A stretch of 45,023 bases of DNA, from contig DFGB01000038.1 in the NCBI GenBank assembly GCA_002371135.1, forward strand, positions 22,426 to 67,448. The letters run 5' to 3'. Source of the DNA: Verrucomicrobia bacterium UBA3761 (GTDB lineage: Bacteria > Verrucomicrobiota > Kiritimatiellia > RFP12 > UBA1067). Position numbers and translations under genes: made by a program. Positions 25,030 to 33,237 of this stretch are shown here, piece after piece. Each line of letters opens with the position of its first letter. Within the stretch, counting starts at the first letter, position 1. Under the pieces are notes generated by a model. It searched no databases. It was not told where the DNA came from and worked only from the letters and a program-made list of their open reading frames with translations.

Positions 25030-25527
25030 ATGAAAAGAACTTGGTATGTGCTTCATGTGAAGCCTCGTACGGAAAAGAAGGTCGCGCAGTATTTGCAAGT
25101 CTACGGGTATTTCTGCCACCTTCCTCTCTACGACAAGATCTACAAACTCCAGCGCCGGACTGTCAAAAGACAGCTGCCGATGTTCCCCGGCTACGTCTTC
25201 ACGCGTCTTCTGCCCGACGAGCGCGTCACAATGCTCAAGACGAATCTTATCGTCCGCACGATAGAAGCGCCGTCGCCGCGCCAGATGATTCATCAGCTCC
25301 GCCAAGTCGCGCACATTGCAAGAACCGGACATCCGCTCACGCCCAAGGCGGAAATTTTCAACATAGGCGAGTTCGTAAAGGTTAAATACGGACCCTTTCG
25401 CGGCACGGAGGGCTATATCAAACGAGAAGGCGCAAAAGCGACTTTCGTTCTCAACGTGGACATACTCGGTTCTTCTGTCGAAGTCTCCATCTCGCCCGAA
25501 GATTTGGAAAAGACAGACACCCAATGA
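25030..25527 (+). CDS. Specialised NusG paralogue (antitermination factor)
   Basis: 165 residues with the NusG plan: an N-terminal NGN domain (TWYVLHVKPRTEKKVAQYL ... FPGYVFTRL) and a C-terminal KOW domain (IGEFVKVKYGPFRGTEGYI). It is shorter and more divergent than housekeeping NusG and lies directly before a glycosyltransferase gene, not with secE and rplK. That placement is typical of RfaH, UpxY or LoaP-type regulators, which ride on RNA polymerase and let it read long polysaccharide operons. No ops-like loading site was recognised. Its stop overlaps the glycosyltransferase ATG (ATGA), so expression is coupled. The ATG at 25030 is chosen because the NGN domain begins immediately after it. 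Confidence 0.88.
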   Translation: MKRTWYVLHVKPRTEKKVAQYLQVYGYFCHLPLYDKIYKLQRRTVKRQLPMFPGYVFTRLLPDERVTMLKTNLIVRTIEAPSPRQMIHQLRQVAHIARTGHPLTPKAEIFNIGEFVKVKYGPFRGTEGYIKREGAKATFVLNVDILGSSVEVSISPEDLEKTDTQ

Positions 25528-27323
25528 CCAGGTTGTGCGAGAGATGGGAATTGACGCGCAAGACCGTCGGGGATGGCGGTCTTGCGATAGTCATGCCCGT
25601 CTTCAACCTCGCATCGCAGATTGCCGCCAACCTCGAAGCTACTGCGAATCTCTTTGAAGAGCGCGGCGTCAAGACGGAGCTTATACCGGTCGATGACGGT
25701 TCTTCGGACGGCACGGCGCGGGCGATCGCCTCCTTCGTCGCCGCAAATTCCGGGCGCTGGCGGCACGTCGCGCTCAATCCTGTTTTGCTTTCAAGGAACG
25801 CCGGCAAGGGTGCGGCGCTCAAGGCTGGTTTCCGCGCTTCGCGCTACGCCTATGTCATGCTTCTCGACGGCGATCTCGACATCAAACCACGTCAGACGCC
25901 ATATTTCTTCGAGGCGATGGTCGAGAGCGGCGCCGACGTGGTAATCGGGTCGAAGCGTCATCCACGCTCCATTGTGCAATATCCCTGGCACAGGCGAATC
26001 GCGAGCTGGGCGTATTTCACGCTTGTGCGTATTTTCATCGGGCTTCCCATAACCGACACGCAGACGGGCATGAAGCTCTTCAAGCGGGAAATACTGGGCG
26101 AGGCGCTCGACAGGATGCTCGTAAAGACATACGCGTTCGATCTAGAACTTCTCGCCATTGCACATTCCCGCGGCGCGAAGATAACCGAGGCGCGCGTCGT
26201 CATAAAGTTTGGTTCGAAGCTTGGAGCGCTCAAGCCACATACGATCACGACCATGGCGTGGGATTCTCTCGCCGTATTCTATCGCCTCAAAATTCTCAAA
26301 TACTACGACAAGGCTGAAGCGACACGTCCGCTCGACCACGATGCGCTCGTCTCCGTCGTCATCGCTTGCCCCGGGATGAGCGGAATGTTGCGCGAATGTC
26401 TTGAAGCCCTGGAGAAGCAGACGTATTCCAATTGGGAGGCGATTGCAATACCCGACGAGCCATTCGAACTTTCAATGCCTCATGAGCGTGTGCGCATTAT
26501 CCCGTCAGGCAAAGTACGACCGGCGGAAAAGCGCAACCTTGGTATAAAAGCGGCGAAGGGCGAGATCGTGGCATTCATTGACGACGATGCCTATGGAGAT
26601 CCGCGCTGGCTTGAAAATGCGGTTAAATATTTCGGCAATCCGTCGATAGGCGCGGTCGGCGGGCCTGGCGTCACGCCGCCTGGCGACCCGTGGCTCGCCA
26701 AACTTGGCGGGCGGGTCTACGCCAATCCGCTTGTCGCAGGCAACTACCGCTACCGCTATGTCGCAGGCGGCGTCAGGCGCGATGTCGACGACTATCCTTC
26801 CTGCAACCTCCTCGTGCGCAAATGCCTCCTCGACAAGATTGGCGGTTATCGCACCGATTTCTGGCCTGGCGAAGATACGCTTCTGTGCAAGGACATAATA
26901 GACTCCGGTGCGCGGATTGTATACGACCCCTGGGCCGTTGTGAATCACCACCGCCGCGCACTATTCGCCCCTCACATCCGCCAGCTCGGCCGCTATGCGT
27001 TCCACAGAGGGTATTTCATGAAACGTTTCCCCTCGAATTCGCTCCACATCTCGTACTTCATACCGTCGCTTTTTGTCCTATACGTTCTCACGCTACCGCT
27101 GGCGGCGTTGATGCCGTTCCCATTTGCGGCGGCGTATCTCGCGCCTATGGCGGCATATCTCGCTCTTGCAGTGCTGACGGGTTTCTCGCTCAATCCAGCG
27201 GCGTGGCTGCTCACGGTTGCCGGGATTTTTACGACGCACGCAGTCTACGGGATACGCTTTATGCAAGGATTGCTCGCCAAGAGAGCGCCTTGCGAATTTA
27301 TTGGAAAGGACAAGGCGAAGTGA
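25524..27323 (+). CDS. Double GT2 glycosyltransferase with C-terminal membrane segments
   Basis: 599 residues with two family-2 glycosyltransferase domains in tandem. The first (about 10-245) resembles dolichyl-phosphate-mannose synthase-type enzymes: IVMPVFN, PVDDGSSDGT (about 55), NAGKGAAL, MLLDGDLDIKP (about 112) and TDTQTGMKLF. The second (about 275-500) is also a GT-A fold: VSVVIACPG, RNLGIKAAKGEIVAFIDDDAYGDP (about 340-360), and FWPGEDTLLCKDI. Residues about 508-585 hold two to three membrane helices. It probably adds sugars to a lipid carrier or surface polymer at the inner membrane. Donor and acceptor are unknown. It overlaps the NusG-like gene by 4 nt and the HNH gene by 4 nt. Confidence 0.9.
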   Translation: MTRLCERWELTRKTVGDGGLAIVMPVFNLASQIAANLEATANLFEERGVKTELIPVDDGSSDGTARAIASFVAANSGRWRHVALNPVLLSRNAGKGAALKAGFRASRYAYVMLLDGDLDIKPRQTPYFFEAMVESGADVVIGSKRHPRSIVQYPWHRRIASWAYFTLVRIFIGLPITDTQTGMKLFKREILGEALDRMLVKTYAFDLELLAIAHSRGAKITEARVVIKFGSKLGALKPHTITTMAWDSLAVFYRLKILKYYDKAEATRPLDHDALVSVVIACPGMSGMLRECLEALEKQTYSNWEAIAIPDEPFELSMPHERVRIIPSGKVRPAEKRNLGIKAAKGEIVAFIDDDAYGDPRWLENAVKYFGNPSIGAVGGPGVTPPGDPWLAKLGGRVYANPLVAGNYRYRYVAGGVRRDVDDYPSCNLLVRKCLLDKIGGYRTDFWPGEDTLLCKDIIDSGARIVYDPWAVVNHHRRALFAPHIRQLGRYAFHRGYFMKRFPSNSLHISYFIPSLFVLYVLTLPLAALMPFPFAAAYLAPMAAYLALAVLTGFSLNPAAWLLTVAGIFTTHAVYGIRFMQGLLAKRAPCEFIGKDKAK

Positions 27324-27640
27324 ACGCGATGGAAGATTTTTCCGACTGGATCGATTTTCAGGCCGACCCTGTCCACACGAAGCGCGAACGCGAAAAAGCG
27401 CGGGCGCTCAGAAAAACGGATTGGTGGCGCGGCCAGTTGCAGAAGGGCGTATGCCATTATTGCGGCAGGCAGGTGGGAGCGGCAAATCTCACCATGGACC
27501 ATGTCATCCCCGTCGCCCGCGGTGGCAAATCCACACGTGGCAACTGCGTCCCGTGCTGCAAAGAATGCAACAACAAGAAGCGCTATCTCACCCCGGGCGA
27601 GATGGCGCTTCGCGCAGTCGAGCAAACGCTGCCGCACTAG
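27320..27640 (+). CDS. Small HNH endonuclease
   Basis: About 106 residues. The C-terminal half is a clear HNH/zinc fold: CHYCGRQV, then LTMDHVIPVARGGKST (the H of HNH) with the Asn in GNCVPCCKECNNKK. Four Cys in two CxxC pairs should bind structural zinc. The N-terminal 45 residues are charged. Such proteins cut DNA and occur in phages, restriction systems and as single genes of unknown role. The GTG at 27320 overlaps the glycosyltransferase stop (GTGA) and has GGAAAGGA upstream; an in-frame ATG at 27329 is the alternative. No methylase or other restriction gene is adjacent. The next gene converges 12 nt away. Confidence 0.87.
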   Translation: MNAMEDFSDWIDFQADPVHTKREREKARALRKTDWWRGQLQKGVCHYCGRQVGAANLTMDHVIPVARGGKSTRGNCVPCCKECNNKKRYLTPGEMALRAVEQTLPH

Positions 27641-27652
27641 CCATTGCAGGCT

Positions 27653-28279
27653 TTACAATACTTCTTCAAAATCGCTTGCCGGGTGTTTGCACCAAGGGCA
27701 TTCGAAGTCTGCCGGCAGTTCATCGCCTTCGTAGACGTAGCCGCAGATCTTGCAAACCCATCGGCGCGTCTTCTTTTCAGAAGAGGGAGCTGCGGCCGGT
27801 GCCGCCGGCTTGGGCTTGACGTTGGCGTGGTAGTAGGCGTATGTCATCGTGGGCGCGTCGGATACGGTTTTCGCGTCGACGACTTCGCAGACGAACATGC
27901 CATGCGTGCCGAGGTCCGTGTAGGATACGACCTTCAGTTCGAACACGGCCGTGCAGTCCTTCGTCAGCATGGCAAGACCGTTCGCGCCTCTAGCGAGCGG
28001 GAAGCCTTCGAACTTCTCGACATTGCGGCCGGACTGAAACCCGAAACGCTTGAAGAGATCGAACGGGGCCGATTCTGCAAGAGCGCAGACGTTCATGAGG
28101 CCGGTCTCTTTGACGACATCGTGCGTCCAGTTTGATTTGTTGATCGACACCGCCAGGCGTTCGGGCTTGTTTGCGACCTGCACGACTGTGTTGCAAATCA
28201 TGCCGTTGTCCCAATCGCCCTTGCGCGTAGTGACGACGTACAACCCGTAGGCGAGTTTGAAAAATGCCGTGGAATCCAT
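27653..28279 (-). CDS. Flavin reductase-rubredoxin fusion (Hrb-like)
   Basis: 208 residues. Residues 1-155 are a flavin-reductase-like split barrel (LAYGLYVVTTRKGDWDNGMICNT is the FMN-binding start). After a Pro/Ala-rich linker, residues about 172-208 are a rubredoxin: VCKICGYVYEG and CPWCKHPASDF, with four Cys for one iron. This matches the high-molecular-weight rubredoxin (Hrb) of anaerobes such as Moorella, which passes electrons from NADH to flavodiiron proteins that remove NO or O2. No flavodiiron gene is in the window. A free rubredoxin gene lies directly upstream on the same strand. The ATG at 28279 fits the family N-terminus; the frame is open farther upstream. Confidence 0.92.
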   Translation of the reverse strand: MDSTAFFKLAYGLYVVTTRKGDWDNGMICNTVVQVANKPERLAVSINKSNWTHDVVKETGLMNVCALAESAPFDLFKRFGFQSGRNVEKFEGFPLARGANGLAMLTKDCTAVFELKVVSYTDLGTHGMFVCEVVDAKTVSDAPTMTYAYYHANVKPKPAAPAAAPSSEKKTRRWVCKICGYVYEGDELPADFECPWCKHPASDFEEVL

Positions 28280-28312
28280 GTAGAGAAATTTTTTCGATTT
28301 TCGATTCTCCGG

Positions 28313-28381
28313 TTTTTCGATTTGCGCTCGAGCATTTTCCACGCATAGACGCGCAGACATGCTCGGGCGCAAATCGAAAAA
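28313..28381. repeat. Inverted repeat between the two rubredoxin genes
   Basis: 23-bp arms, TTTTTCGATTTGCGC... (28313-28335) and ...GCGCAAATCGAAAAA (28359-28381), match at 22 of 23 positions around a 23-nt loop. On the minus strand it lies between the rubredoxin stop and the Hrb-like gene. It could attenuate transcription or process the message. Its arm overlaps the TTTTCGATT repeat family. Confidence 0.85.
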
Positions 28382-28393
28382 TTCTCTGGCGTT

Positions 28394-28528
28394 TTACTCC
28401 GGCTTGAACTGGTCCTTGCCGACGCCGCAGAGCGGGCAGGTCCAATCGTCCGGGAGGTCCTTGAACTCGACGCCGCCGTTGTCGGCAGGGTCGTAGACAT
28501 GGCCGCATACAACACAAACGTATCTCAT
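28394..28528 (-). CDS. Short rubredoxin
   Basis: 44 residues: MRYVCVVCGHVYDPAD, then LPDDWTCPLCGVGKDQF. Cys5, Cys8, Cys31 and Cys34 bind a single iron. The usual 52-54-residue rubredoxin has about seven more residues between the two CxxC loops; this shorter form resembles the 45-residue rubredoxin of Desulfovibrio desulfuricans. It is a one-electron carrier, probably for oxygen or NO defence together with the Hrb-like protein downstream. AAAGGA precedes the ATG at a good distance, and an extended -10 promoter lies upstream. Confidence 0.93.
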   Translation of the reverse strand: MRYVCVVCGHVYDPADNGGVEFKDLPDDWTCPLCGVGKDQFKPE

Positions 28529-28561
28529 TTTGATTTATCCTTTCTTTCGAGAACTGCGAGC

Positions 28562-28570
28562 ATTATACCA
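28562..28570 (-). promoter_or_regulatory. Extended -10 promoter for the rubredoxin gene
   Basis: On the minus strand TGGTATAAT (28562-28570) lies 34 nt before the rubredoxin ATG. The TGG plus TATAAT form matches the other promoters in the window, but no good -35 box is found at 17-18 nt (TTTCGC there). Confidence 0.6.
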
Positions 28571-28604
28571 TATTCTCGCGAAATGCGAAAGGAGGAAAAT
28601 CCCG

Positions 28605-30677
28605 TCAAATGAATTTTGTGATGACGAGGAAGTTGCGGTTGTGTGTGCGGTTGTACGCGACGGAGGAGGCGATTTTCTTGACCATCATGATGCCGAGTCC
28701 GCCGATTGAACGCATTTCAGCGGGAAGGGTCGTATCAGGATCGAGGTGGAGAAGGGGGTTGTAGGCGACTCCGTCGTCGATGAACGTCAGTTTCACGCCA
28801 GAAGGCTTGGAGAGGATTTCGACGTCCATCTCGAAACCCGATGCGCCGGAATGCTTGACGATGTTGGAGCAAATTTCGTCGAGGATGATATGCGACATGG
28901 GCATGAGCGCGGGGAGATCCTGAAGCGATTCATCGAGGAAGTCCGAGGCGTCGGCGATGCCTTGCTGCGAGGGCGGGAATGAGCGAGAGAATACGCGAGG
29001 CGGCTTGATGTAGCGAATGGCCAGCATCGTCATATCGTCAGCCTGTGGAGCGCCTTGGGTGAAGGCGGCAATGGCGGCAGACGTGATATTGCAAAGCGAA
29101 TGCGGGGCGACGTCGCCAGCGGCTTTCAGCGTCGCGATGAGGCGTTCGTCTCCGAAAAGTTTGTTCTTGGTGTCAAGTGCTTCCGTGACGCCGTCGGTGT
29201 AGAGGAAAATCGTGTCGCCCGGGAAGATTATCGTCATTTTCGATTTATATTCGACGCCGTCGAGGAATGCGATCACCGGTCCCGACTTTTCCGTGACGAA
29301 GCGAGCCTCCGGGAGTATCACCGGCGGGTTGTGGCCGGCGTTGGCGTAGGTGGTGATGCCGGTTTCGAGGTCGAGGACCGCCGCCCAGACGGTCAGGAAC
29401 ATCTGCGCGTCGTTGTTCTTGCAGAGTTCGGTGTTGACTTTCGAGAGGGCGGCGGCGGGGTCGTGATTTTCAAAAAGCGCGTCGCGAATGAGAGTTTTGG
29501 CGCGCATCATGTAGAGCGCGGCCGTGATGCCCTTGCCGGAGACGTCGGCGACGAGAAAGGCGAGGTGGGTGGGGTCGAGGAGGAAAAAGTCGTAGAAGTC
29601 GCCGCCGACTTCGCGTGCCGGGCGCATCATGGCATCGAGTTTGAACGCCTGGTAGTCGACGAGGGGCGCGGGAAGGGCGGAAGACTGAATCGAGAATGCG
29701 ATGGCGAGATCTTTGGCGCGGCGGGCATCTTCCTCGCTGTAGAACGTCTTGAGGCGCGCGGCATCGCGTTCGATGCGGTGGATGAAGAGCACGAAAGCCG
29801 TCAAGATCAAGAAGAACAGCACGCCCAGGATTGATACGAATGCGGTCCTTGTACCGTAGAATTCCCGCTCTGGCAAAGCCGCGATGAAGCGGTGGCCGCC
29901 GAAAAGGTAGTAGCGGCAGTAGCAGGGTTCGCCGAAGAGTCGCTGCTTGAAAGTCTTGCCGGCGGAGGAAGAGTCGGTATTCTCATAGGGCTTTGCGGCG
30001 TCGAGGTCGAAGCCGGTTTCCGCGAGAGTGCGCGCTTCGTCGCGGTGGCGCGAGGGATTGGAAATCATCAAGCCCGTCTGGGCATCGGCGCACAGGAAGA
30101 AGCCGGTCTTGCCCAGGAGCCATTGATCGAATATGTAACCGAGGATGCGCGGGAGCATGGTCGAAAGATGCTTTTCATCCATGCCGACTTGCACGAAGCC
30201 GTTGCCGCCCGGGAAAGGCACGCCCAGATATTTGGCGCGCATGCCAGGGTTGCGGACGTTGGGTCTGAACGGCTGCGAGACGGAGGCGATCGCGCTGTTC
30301 GTCAGCCTCATGAAGTCGTTCATAACCGGGTCGCCTGCCATCTGTACGCCGATGAAGGCGAGGTCGGTGGAGGCGATGATTTCGCCATCCGGCGAGACGG
30401 CATTGATTTCGTCGATATCGAGTTCTCTTGCGAGCGCCTGCATCTCTGCGGCGGAGCGCGGAGAAGGGGAGGCGAGGGTGCGCGCGGCCGTCTTGGCGAT
30501 ATGGCCGAGCATCGTATCGATCGCGCCGCCTATCGTCGAATGGAAATCAAGGATCGCATAATCGAGTTGCGCCTCGGTGTCTTTCTTCGCCTGGTGGCTG
30601 CCAATGGTCCATGTGATGGCCATTAGCGCCGCATAAATTGCCAATGCGAGGGCGGGTGTGATTATGCGCTTGAGCAT
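28605..30677 (-). CDS. Membrane SpoIIE/RsbU-type phosphatase with C-terminal anti-sigma-like kinase domain
   Basis: 690 residues. One membrane helix (about 5-26), a roughly 250-residue outer sensor region (Cache-like by size), a second helix (about 277-300), a short coiled link, then a PP2C/SpoIIE domain: REVGGDFYDFF (about 353), DVSGKGITAAL (about 376), GHNPPV, and LYTDGVTEA (about 496), with metal-binding Asp residues. From about 575 a HATPase_c domain like RsbW follows: LDEICSNIVKHS (N-box, about 600) and GGLGIMMVKKI. Such proteins set the phosphorylation of STAS proteins. A STAS gene lies just upstream on the same strand. TAGGAAAAC precedes the ATG. Confidence 0.92.
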   Translation of the reverse strand: MLKRIITPALALAIYAALMAITWTIGSHQAKKDTEAQLDYAILDFHSTIGGAIDTMLGHIAKTAARTLASPSPRSAAEMQALARELDIDEINAVSPDGEIIASTDLAFIGVQMAGDPVMNDFMRLTNSAIASVSQPFRPNVRNPGMRAKYLGVPFPGGNGFVQVGMDEKHLSTMLPRILGYIFDQWLLGKTGFFLCADAQTGLMISNPSRHRDEARTLAETGFDLDAAKPYENTDSSSAGKTFKQRLFGEPCYCRYYLFGGHRFIAALPEREFYGTRTAFVSILGVLFFLILTAFVLFIHRIERDAARLKTFYSEEDARRAKDLAIAFSIQSSALPAPLVDYQAFKLDAMMRPAREVGGDFYDFFLLDPTHLAFLVADVSGKGITAALYMMRAKTLIRDALFENHDPAAALSKVNTELCKNNDAQMFLTVWAAVLDLETGITTYANAGHNPPVILPEARFVTEKSGPVIAFLDGVEYKSKMTIIFPGDTIFLYTDGVTEALDTKNKLFGDERLIATLKAAGDVAPHSLCNITSAAIAAFTQGAPQADDMTMLAIRYIKPPRVFSRSFPPSQQGIADASDFLDESLQDLPALMPMSHIILDEICSNIVKHSGASGFEMDVEILSKPSGVKLTFIDDGVAYNPLLHLDPDTTLPAEMRSIGGLGIMMVKKIASSVAYNRTHNRNFLVITKFI

Positions 30678-30736
30678 TGTTTTCCTAGATACTCTAGTTG
30701 TCCTAGACGTCCCGTCACGGACTTAGGACTTCGGAC

Positions 30737-31033
30737 TTACTTGACAATCGTGAAAATGGTGCTCATGCCAGTCATGTCAAGCACGTCTTGGACAATCGAG
30801 TTTGGATGGGCGACCGACATTTTTCCACCGCATGCCATCATCGCTTTCTGCGACTTCATGAGCACTCTAAGCCCGGCCGAAGAGATGTATTCGAGGCCGG
30901 AGAAATCGAAATTGATTTCCTTCACGCCTTCGAAGTCGAGTTCTGCTTCGAGTTTGGGGGATGTGTTGGTGTCGAGACGTCCATTGACGCTCACATCCAA
31001 CACGCCGTCGGTCAGTTGTTTTTTGATTTGCAT
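30737..31033 (-). CDS. STAS-domain anti-anti-sigma factor
   Basis: About 98 residues forming one STAS domain: VLDVSVNGRLDTNTSPKLEAEL, INFDFSGLEYISSAGLRVLM and a C-terminal helix. Ser52 sits where SpoIIAA/RsbV proteins are phosphorylated, although the Asp usually before it is Ser51. Its likely partner is the SpoIIE-type phosphatase-kinase encoded next, together forming a partner switch controlling a sigma factor or another output. The frame is open to 31102. The ATG at 31033 fits the family's N-terminus; ATG at 31051 is the alternative. The 59-nt gap to the phosphatase gene contains only TAGGACTT-type short repeats. Confidence 0.9.
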   Translation of the reverse strand: MQIKKQLTDGVLDVSVNGRLDTNTSPKLEAELDFEGVKEINFDFSGLEYISSAGLRVLMKSQKAMMACGGKMSVAHPNSIVQDVLDMTGMSTIFTIVK

Positions 31034-31059
31034 TATTTCGGCTTTCTGCATTACACTGC

Positions 31060-32103
31060 TCAAAAGAACCACTTCGCAGCGGCGAGGAGGCCTTGCTTCC
31101 ACGGGACGCGGTGGGATACGCCGCTCTTGCCTTTAAAGTCGCCGATGTGCTGGACATACCAGTCGTAGTTGCGCACGAGCGCCTGTTTGTTGGAATACTG
31201 CGGCTTGTAGCCCAGCAAGCGCTCGGCTTTTTCGATGGATACGAAGCTGTCGGTGGAGGCGGTTTCGTAGACCCACGGATAGAGCGGAGAGAGGTGGAGT
31301 TTTTCCAGTATCCTGAGAATCGCGACGAGCGGCTTAACCGGCATGGGGCGGATGCGCTTGCCGTGGCCGGCGCGGTCGAGAACGGCCTGGTAGTCCTCCT
31401 TCATCGTCGTGAACTCCTTCGCGCCGATGTTGAATTCCGTGGCGACGACATCCTTTGGCAGTGTAAGCGCGGCCCATATCGCCTGGTCGAGATCGTCGAC
31501 GTCCATCAGCTGGTAGCGATTTTCGCCGCTGCCGATCATCGGGAAGCCGTGGCCTGTATAGGCCCAGTCGTAGAAAAGCGCGAAAACGCCGAGGCGTTCC
31601 GGTCCGACAAAACTCTTCGGTCTGATAATCGATACGCAGTAGCCGTCCTTGATCGCTTCGCGACAGATTGCTTCCGCCTCGATCTTCGCCTGCCCGTACG
31701 GTCCCACGCCCACGAGATCGTCGGTTTCGTATATTGGGTGTTTCTTGGGGACGCCATAGACGGCCGTGGAGGATATCTGAACCATTCGATCGAGCTTGAA
31801 CTTCCGCGCGGCGGCGAGGACGTTGCGGCAGCCGTCGACCTCGGTCGTGCGAATATCTTCTTCGCTGTAGAGCGGCAACGCGGCTGCGCAGTGGACCACG
31901 GCATCGCAGCCATTCGTCACTTTTTCCACGGCCGCGACATCGCGAACGTCGCCCAGGGTGAATTTGAGCCACGGCTCGTCCTTTTCGGGGTAATCGAACG
32001 GCGCAATATCAAGGACGCGGATTTCCTCCACGCCTTTCGCTCTCATGTAGCGTATCAAATTGATTCCCAGGAAGCCGGAACCGCCTGTGACAAGCACTTT
32101 CAT
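31060..32103 (-). CDS. NAD-dependent epimerase/dehydratase (extended SDR)
   Basis: The 347-residue Rossmann-fold protein has TGGSGFLG at residues 6-13 for NAD, Asp in LGDVRD, the catalytic triad Ser/Thr in ISSTAVYG with Tyr136 and Lys140 in PYGQAK, and the RPKSFVGP segment common in nucleotide-sugar enzymes. It could be a UDP-sugar epimerase or dehydratase, or a 3-beta-HSD-like enzyme. The substrate is not clear. The C-terminus (VPWKQGLLAAAKWF) is slightly longer than usual. It follows the hemolysin III gene by 4 nt and precedes the STAS gene. Confidence 0.88.
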   Translation of the reverse strand: MKVLVTGGSGFLGINLIRYMRAKGVEEIRVLDIAPFDYPEKDEPWLKFTLGDVRDVAAVEKVTNGCDAVVHCAAALPLYSEEDIRTTEVDGCRNVLAAARKFKLDRMVQISSTAVYGVPKKHPIYETDDLVGVGPYGQAKIEAEAICREAIKDGYCVSIIRPKSFVGPERLGVFALFYDWAYTGHGFPMIGSGENRYQLMDVDDLDQAIWAALTLPKDVVATEFNIGAKEFTTMKEDYQAVLDRAGHGKRIRPMPVKPLVAILRILEKLHLSPLYPWVYETASTDSFVSIEKAERLLGYKPQYSNKQALVRNYDWYVQHIGDFKGKSGVSHRVPWKQGLLAAAKWFF

Positions 32104-32107
32104 TGCA

Positions 32108-32779
32108 TTACTCCATTACATACCATAGGATGCAGAAGAATTGGCAAATCGTGCCTGCGAGCACGAACAGATGCCATATGAAATGGTGGTAGGGCAGGCG
32201 TTTCCAGAGATAGAAGGGCGTCCCGGCCGTGTAGAGAACGCCGCCGATCGCTAGCCACATCGTCCCGAGCGACCCGAGCCCCCGCACAATCGGCACGATT
32301 GCAATCACCGCCACCCATCCCATTACGATGTACGCGAGGGTCGATGCAATGTGGTACTTGCCGGTAGAGCGCACTTTGAAAAGTATCCCGGCAATCGTCG
32401 CGGCCCATTCAATGCCGAAAATCGTCCAGCCAATCCCGGCGTAGCCCGTACCGCGAAGCGTCTGCAGGCAGAAGGGGGTGTATGAACCGGCGATTAGGAC
32501 GTAAATCGCCATATGGTCCATGATGTTTAAGACATCCTTTGCAGGCTTGTAGGTGACTGCGTGGTAGGCGCCAGAAATGGCATACAGGAAGATTGCGGAA
32601 AAACCGAAGATGCTGCCTGAAACGATTTTCCAGGCAACATCTACGCCGCTCATGTAGGCGGCATAGCAGAGAATGGCGGTCATCGCGGCTCCAAGGTGCG
32701 AGCCGACAATGTGCGAGACGGCGTTGGCAGTCTCTTCGCCGCCAGTGTAGGGATTTTCCCAGTTGGCGACTTTAGGCAT
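32108..32779 (-). CDS. Hemolysin III / PAQR family membrane protein
   Basis: 223 residues with seven membrane helices. Family markers are YAISGAYHAV in the second helix, MDHMAIYVLIAGSYTPF, and HHFIWHLFVLAG near the end. The conserved His and Asp residues probably bind zinc, as in the PAQR/adiponectin receptor fold. Despite the name, the bacterial role is unclear and may concern membrane lipid composition. The ATG at 32779 lies one base after the secG stop, so the two are translated together. Confidence 0.92.
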   Translation of the reverse strand: MPKVANWENPYTGGEETANAVSHIVGSHLGAAMTAILCYAAYMSGVDVAWKIVSGSIFGFSAIFLYAISGAYHAVTYKPAKDVLNIMDHMAIYVLIAGSYTPFCLQTLRGTGYAGIGWTIFGIEWAATIAGILFKVRSTGKYHIASTLAYIVMGWVAVIAIVPIVRGLGSLGTMWLAIGGVLYTAGTPFYLWKRLPYHHFIWHLFVLAGTICQFFCILWYVME

Positions 32780-32780
32780 A

Positions 32781-33113
32781 TTACTCAGCGGGCGCTTCGG
32801 GCGCCACAGGGAGCGCCGGCGCGGGAGCTTCCTCCGCCACCGGCGCTTCAGCGCCGGCAACAACCGACCCGGACTTTGGCGTCGAGGTGAGGCGTGCGAG
32901 TACAAGCGTGTTGATGAGGAACACCGCGCCGAGGATGGCGGTGGCCTTGATAAGTACATTGCCGGCGTCGGCACCAAGCGCGGCCTCCATCGAGCTGCCG
33001 CCTCCAAGCCCGCCGAGACCGCCTTCTTTCGGCTTCTGCAGCATCACGACGAGCGCCAGCAAAAGGCACGATGCGACTTCGACCACGTAGAGAAATCCTA
33101 TGAGAATGTTCAT
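32781..33113 (-). CDS. secG: Preprotein translocase subunit SecG
   Basis: 110 residues: two membrane helices (about 2-25 and 52-74) joined by the conserved loop LQKPKEGGLGGLGGGSS, then an Ala/Pro/Glu-rich tail. SecG helps the SecYEG channel move proteins across the inner membrane. The tail of about 30 residues is longer than in E. coli but common in other phyla. It is the first gene of a five-gene unit (secG, hemolysin III, epimerase, STAS, phosphatase) with a strong promoter 60 nt upstream. The ribosome-binding site is weak. Confidence 0.95.
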   Translation of the reverse strand: MNILIGFLYVVEVASCLLLALVVMLQKPKEGGLGGLGGGSSMEAALGADAGNVLIKATAILGAVFLINTLVLARLTSTPKSGSVVAGAEAPVAEEAPAPALPVAPEAPAE

Positions 33114-33175
33114 GTTCTTTGTCTTTGCGTTATTGTTTGAACGATTCTTGCCTTGTCGTTCACATGTTGGCGCAT

Positions 33176-33205
33176 ATTATACCATAATCACCGTCAGGTG
33201 GTCAA
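33176..33205 (-). promoter_or_regulatory. Promoter for the secG operon
   Basis: On the minus strand TTGACC (33200-33205), 18 nt, TATAAT (33176-33181), with TGG before the -10. It is identical in boxes and spacing to the pgi promoter. A tandem repeat array begins 33 nt upstream of the -35 box. Confidence 0.85.
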
Positions 33206-33237
33206 GAGGGCGCGAAAGCAATACAGCTTTGCCGGCA

